Assembly (NCBI RefSeq): GCF_910579375.1
Contig: NZ_CAJTUJ010000107.1
Span: 1 to 6,670, forward strand
Source: an uncultured Rikenella sp.
GTDB taxonomy: Bacteria; Bacteroidota; Bacteroidia; Bacteroidales; Rikenellaceae
DNA length: 6,670 nucleotides
Direction of reading: 5' to 3'
In this document: in pieces, positions 5,951-6,670 of the stretch
Position numbering within the stretch: the first letter of the stretch is position 1
Layout: each line of letters begins with the position of its first letter
Made by a program: the position numbers and the translations under genes
The notes under the pieces: generated by a model
Seen by the model: only the letters and a program-made list of their open reading frames with translations
Databases searched by the model: none
What the model was told of the DNA's origin: nothing

Positions 5951-6220
5951 ACTGAGAGCGAGTAGCGCGATTCCGAAAGGAATCGCCGGCCTCTTATTGG
6001 GGTAGAGGCTGCCCAATCGGAGTTCCCGAAGGCACCGGCGCGTGGGGGCGTGCCGAGGACGAATGCCACAAAAAGGGGTAATGAATGGGGGAAAGTGCTT
6101 TCGAGGGTCGAAGCCTGCGAGGTCCACAGCAACGTCAGTTGCGGGCCTCCGCTGGGGGAGGCTTCGGCCCGTGCGATTCTTCGAATCGTAGGATTCAGCT
6201 CAAAAGTAGGGTAGAGGCTG
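5951..6220 (+). repeat. Long mosaic direct repeat, copy 2
   Basis: This is collinear with 45-540: 5951-5973 equals 45-67, 6036-6063 matches 208-236, and 6105-6220 matches 424-540 at about 92% by hand. It is more compact than copy 1 because the spacers are shorter. Copy 2 carries a GGGTAGAGGCTG at 6000-6011 that copy 1 lacks at the same place. Both copies lead into the 3' end of a FISUMP fragment, so the unit seems to be the FISUMP gene tail plus its downstream flank. Confidence 0.8.
6105..6190. repeat. Repeated multi-stem structured element, copy 2
   Basis: The outer stem 6105-6116 with 6159-6170 (12 bp, one G-T), inner GCAAC/GTTGC hairpin (6129-6133/6138-6142) and adjacent hairpin 6172-6179/6183-6190 are the same as in copy 1 at 424-510. 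Relative to copy 1, the pair 496/506 (G-C) is here 6176/6186 (A-T), and 493/509 (G-C) is 6173/6189 (G-T). Most unpaired changes fall in the linker at 6117-6128. Confidence 0.6.
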
Positions 6221-6245
6221 GCAGTAAAACGCCCTGCGGGCGCGT

Positions 6246-6494
6246 TTATTCCGAGAGGCAACGCAACTGAAAACCGTAGGCGCGAAGGTACACGTCGCTG
6301 GAATTGAGGTACGTCGCGTAATAGTGCAAGAGCACACCACGGTAGCGGTCTCCCGAATCGTAGGACGTGGACGATCAGTTGTACCCACCGATGCCGACAC
6401 CCCACAATTCGCCTTCGCCGCTGCCGCGGTGGCCCGGGGCGGTGCCGCATGATCCGTAAAATCCGAATGGAAAAAATCGGTAGAAGTTTGGGTT
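6246..6494 (-). pseudogene. FISUMP-domain C-terminal fragment with in-frame TGA (copy B)
   Basis: On the minus strand an 82-codon stretch bounded by an upstream TAA (6497-6495) and the terminal TAA (6248-6246) carries the last part of a FISUMP-type domain: an FFPFGFYGSCG segment, GVGIGGYN, then SSTSYDSGDRYRG and a C-terminus ending RAYGFQLRCLSE. The codon after GGYN, Trp in the neighbouring copy (CCA on the plus strand, 6665-6667), is TGA here (TCA at 6375-6377). A single base change therefore breaks the frame. There is no start codon or N-terminal region, and the upstream TAA leaves only 41 bp to the stop of copy C. It looks like a tandem duplicate of the 3' end of copy C that has decayed, or a silent donor segment. 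Confidence 0.75.
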
Positions 6495-6535
6495 TTAAGC
6501 CCCCGATCGGTTCCGGCGAAAGCTCTCCGGCCCGT

Positions 6536-6670
6536 TTATTCCGAGAGGCAACGCAACTGAAGACCGTAGGCCCGGTACGTCATGTGGCTGGGGTAGAGTT
6601 CCGTCACGCGGAAGAACAAGTACACGCCACGGTAGTGGTCGCCCGAATCGTAGGACGTGGACGACCAGCT
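6536..6670 (-). CDS. C-terminal end of a FISUMP-domain protein (copy C), partial
   Basis: The last 44 codons and stop (TAA, 6538-6536) are open to the window edge and carry SWSSTSYDSGDHYRG followed by a variable strand region and RAYGLQLRCLSE. This is the end of the same domain as copies A and B, with the Trp codon intact, so it may be the 3' end of a full gene whose body lies beyond 6670. FISUMP proteins are usually secreted or lipid-anchored surface proteins of unknown role. Against copy B, the first about 50 bp and last about 40 bp are nearly identical, while the about 50 bp between them differ at most codons. Confidence 0.7.
   Translation of the reverse strand, partial: SWSSTSYDSGDHYRGVYLFFRVTELYPSHMTYRAYGLQLRCLSE

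Larger units (their letters stand above)
5359..6245. other. Gene-free repeat and hairpin region (right flank)
   Basis: I see no supportable gene. The first 120 bp should hold the receptor promoter, but the best candidates only loosely match TAnnTTTG. The remainder contains four of the five GGGTAGAGGCTG copies, two long hairpins (5611-5683 and 5711-5788), small GCGA/TCGC stem-loops (5856-5872, 5967-5986), and the second copy of the mosaic repeat (5951-6220). Open frames on the minus strand (for example 5596-5925 and 5726-6127) overlap one another, have repetitive Ala/Arg/Ser/Pro-rich translations, and match no family I recognise. Confidence 0.6.

Noticed and set aside
5596..6127. Overlapping minus-strand open frames as genes
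   Set aside because: They overlap each other in different frames, consist of hairpin-rich repeat DNA, have low-complexity translations, and have no visible promoter or recognisable domain.
6590..6600. Sixth copy of the GGGTAGAGGCTG motif (GGGGTAGAG)
   Set aside because: It matches only 8 bases of the 12-mer and lies within the coding sequence of FISUMP copy C, where it encodes part of ELYPS, so it is likely coincidental.
6246..6670. Diversity-generating retroelement (template/variable repeat pair) made of FISUMP copies B and C
   Set aside because: The FISUMP end resembles C-type-lectin-like targets, but differences between B and C are not confined to adenines of either copy, and there is no reverse transcriptase or accessory gene in the window.

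Overview
The window looks like part of a GC-rich Bacteroidales chromosome, most plausibly Alistipes or another Rikenellaceae genus. The reasons are a perfect Bacteroidetes-type -7 box (TAnnTTTG) with an upstream TTTG, A-rich start regions without Shine-Dalgarno sequences, a TonB-dependent outer-membrane receptor, and fragments of the FISUMP (Fibrobacter succinogenes major paralogous) domain, which is often amplified in Bacteroidetes. The genus is an inference from composition and gene content, not from a search.

Layout: (1) 1-591 is a gene-free mosaic of repeats and stem-loops. (2) 592-801, minus strand, is a truncated C-terminal piece of a FISUMP-domain protein. (3) 877-1130 is a promoter and leader that reads as a complete tryptophan attenuator: a 20-codon leader peptide with three consecutive Trp codons, an alternative antiterminator, and a 12-bp intrinsic terminator with a T tract. 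(4) 1131-2309 is trpB, followed 20 bp later by radC (2330-3034). (5) A convergent TonB-dependent receptor gene lies on the minus strand (5358 down to 3031), and its stop codon overlaps the radC stop codon. (6) 5480-6245 is a second repeat mosaic with long hairpins; part of it is a collinear copy of the left mosaic. (7) 6246-6494 and 6536-6670, minus strand, are two more FISUMP C-terminal pieces, one broken by an in-frame TGA and one running off the window.

The core genes are standard. trpB makes tryptophan from serine and indole, stands without the other trp genes here, and appears to be switched by tryptophan supply through ribosome-mediated attenuation. RadC-family proteins are JAB/MPN-like and of unsettled function. 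The receptor imports an unidentified ligand across the outer membrane.

The unusual content is in the flanks. Near-identical 3' ends of a surface-protein domain are repeated three times without visible N-terminal parts, and they are associated with a family of small hairpins whose arms change in a compensating way from copy to copy. The repeat blocks lie in direct orientation on both sides of the trpB-radC-receptor block, so this block could be deleted or duplicated by recombination.
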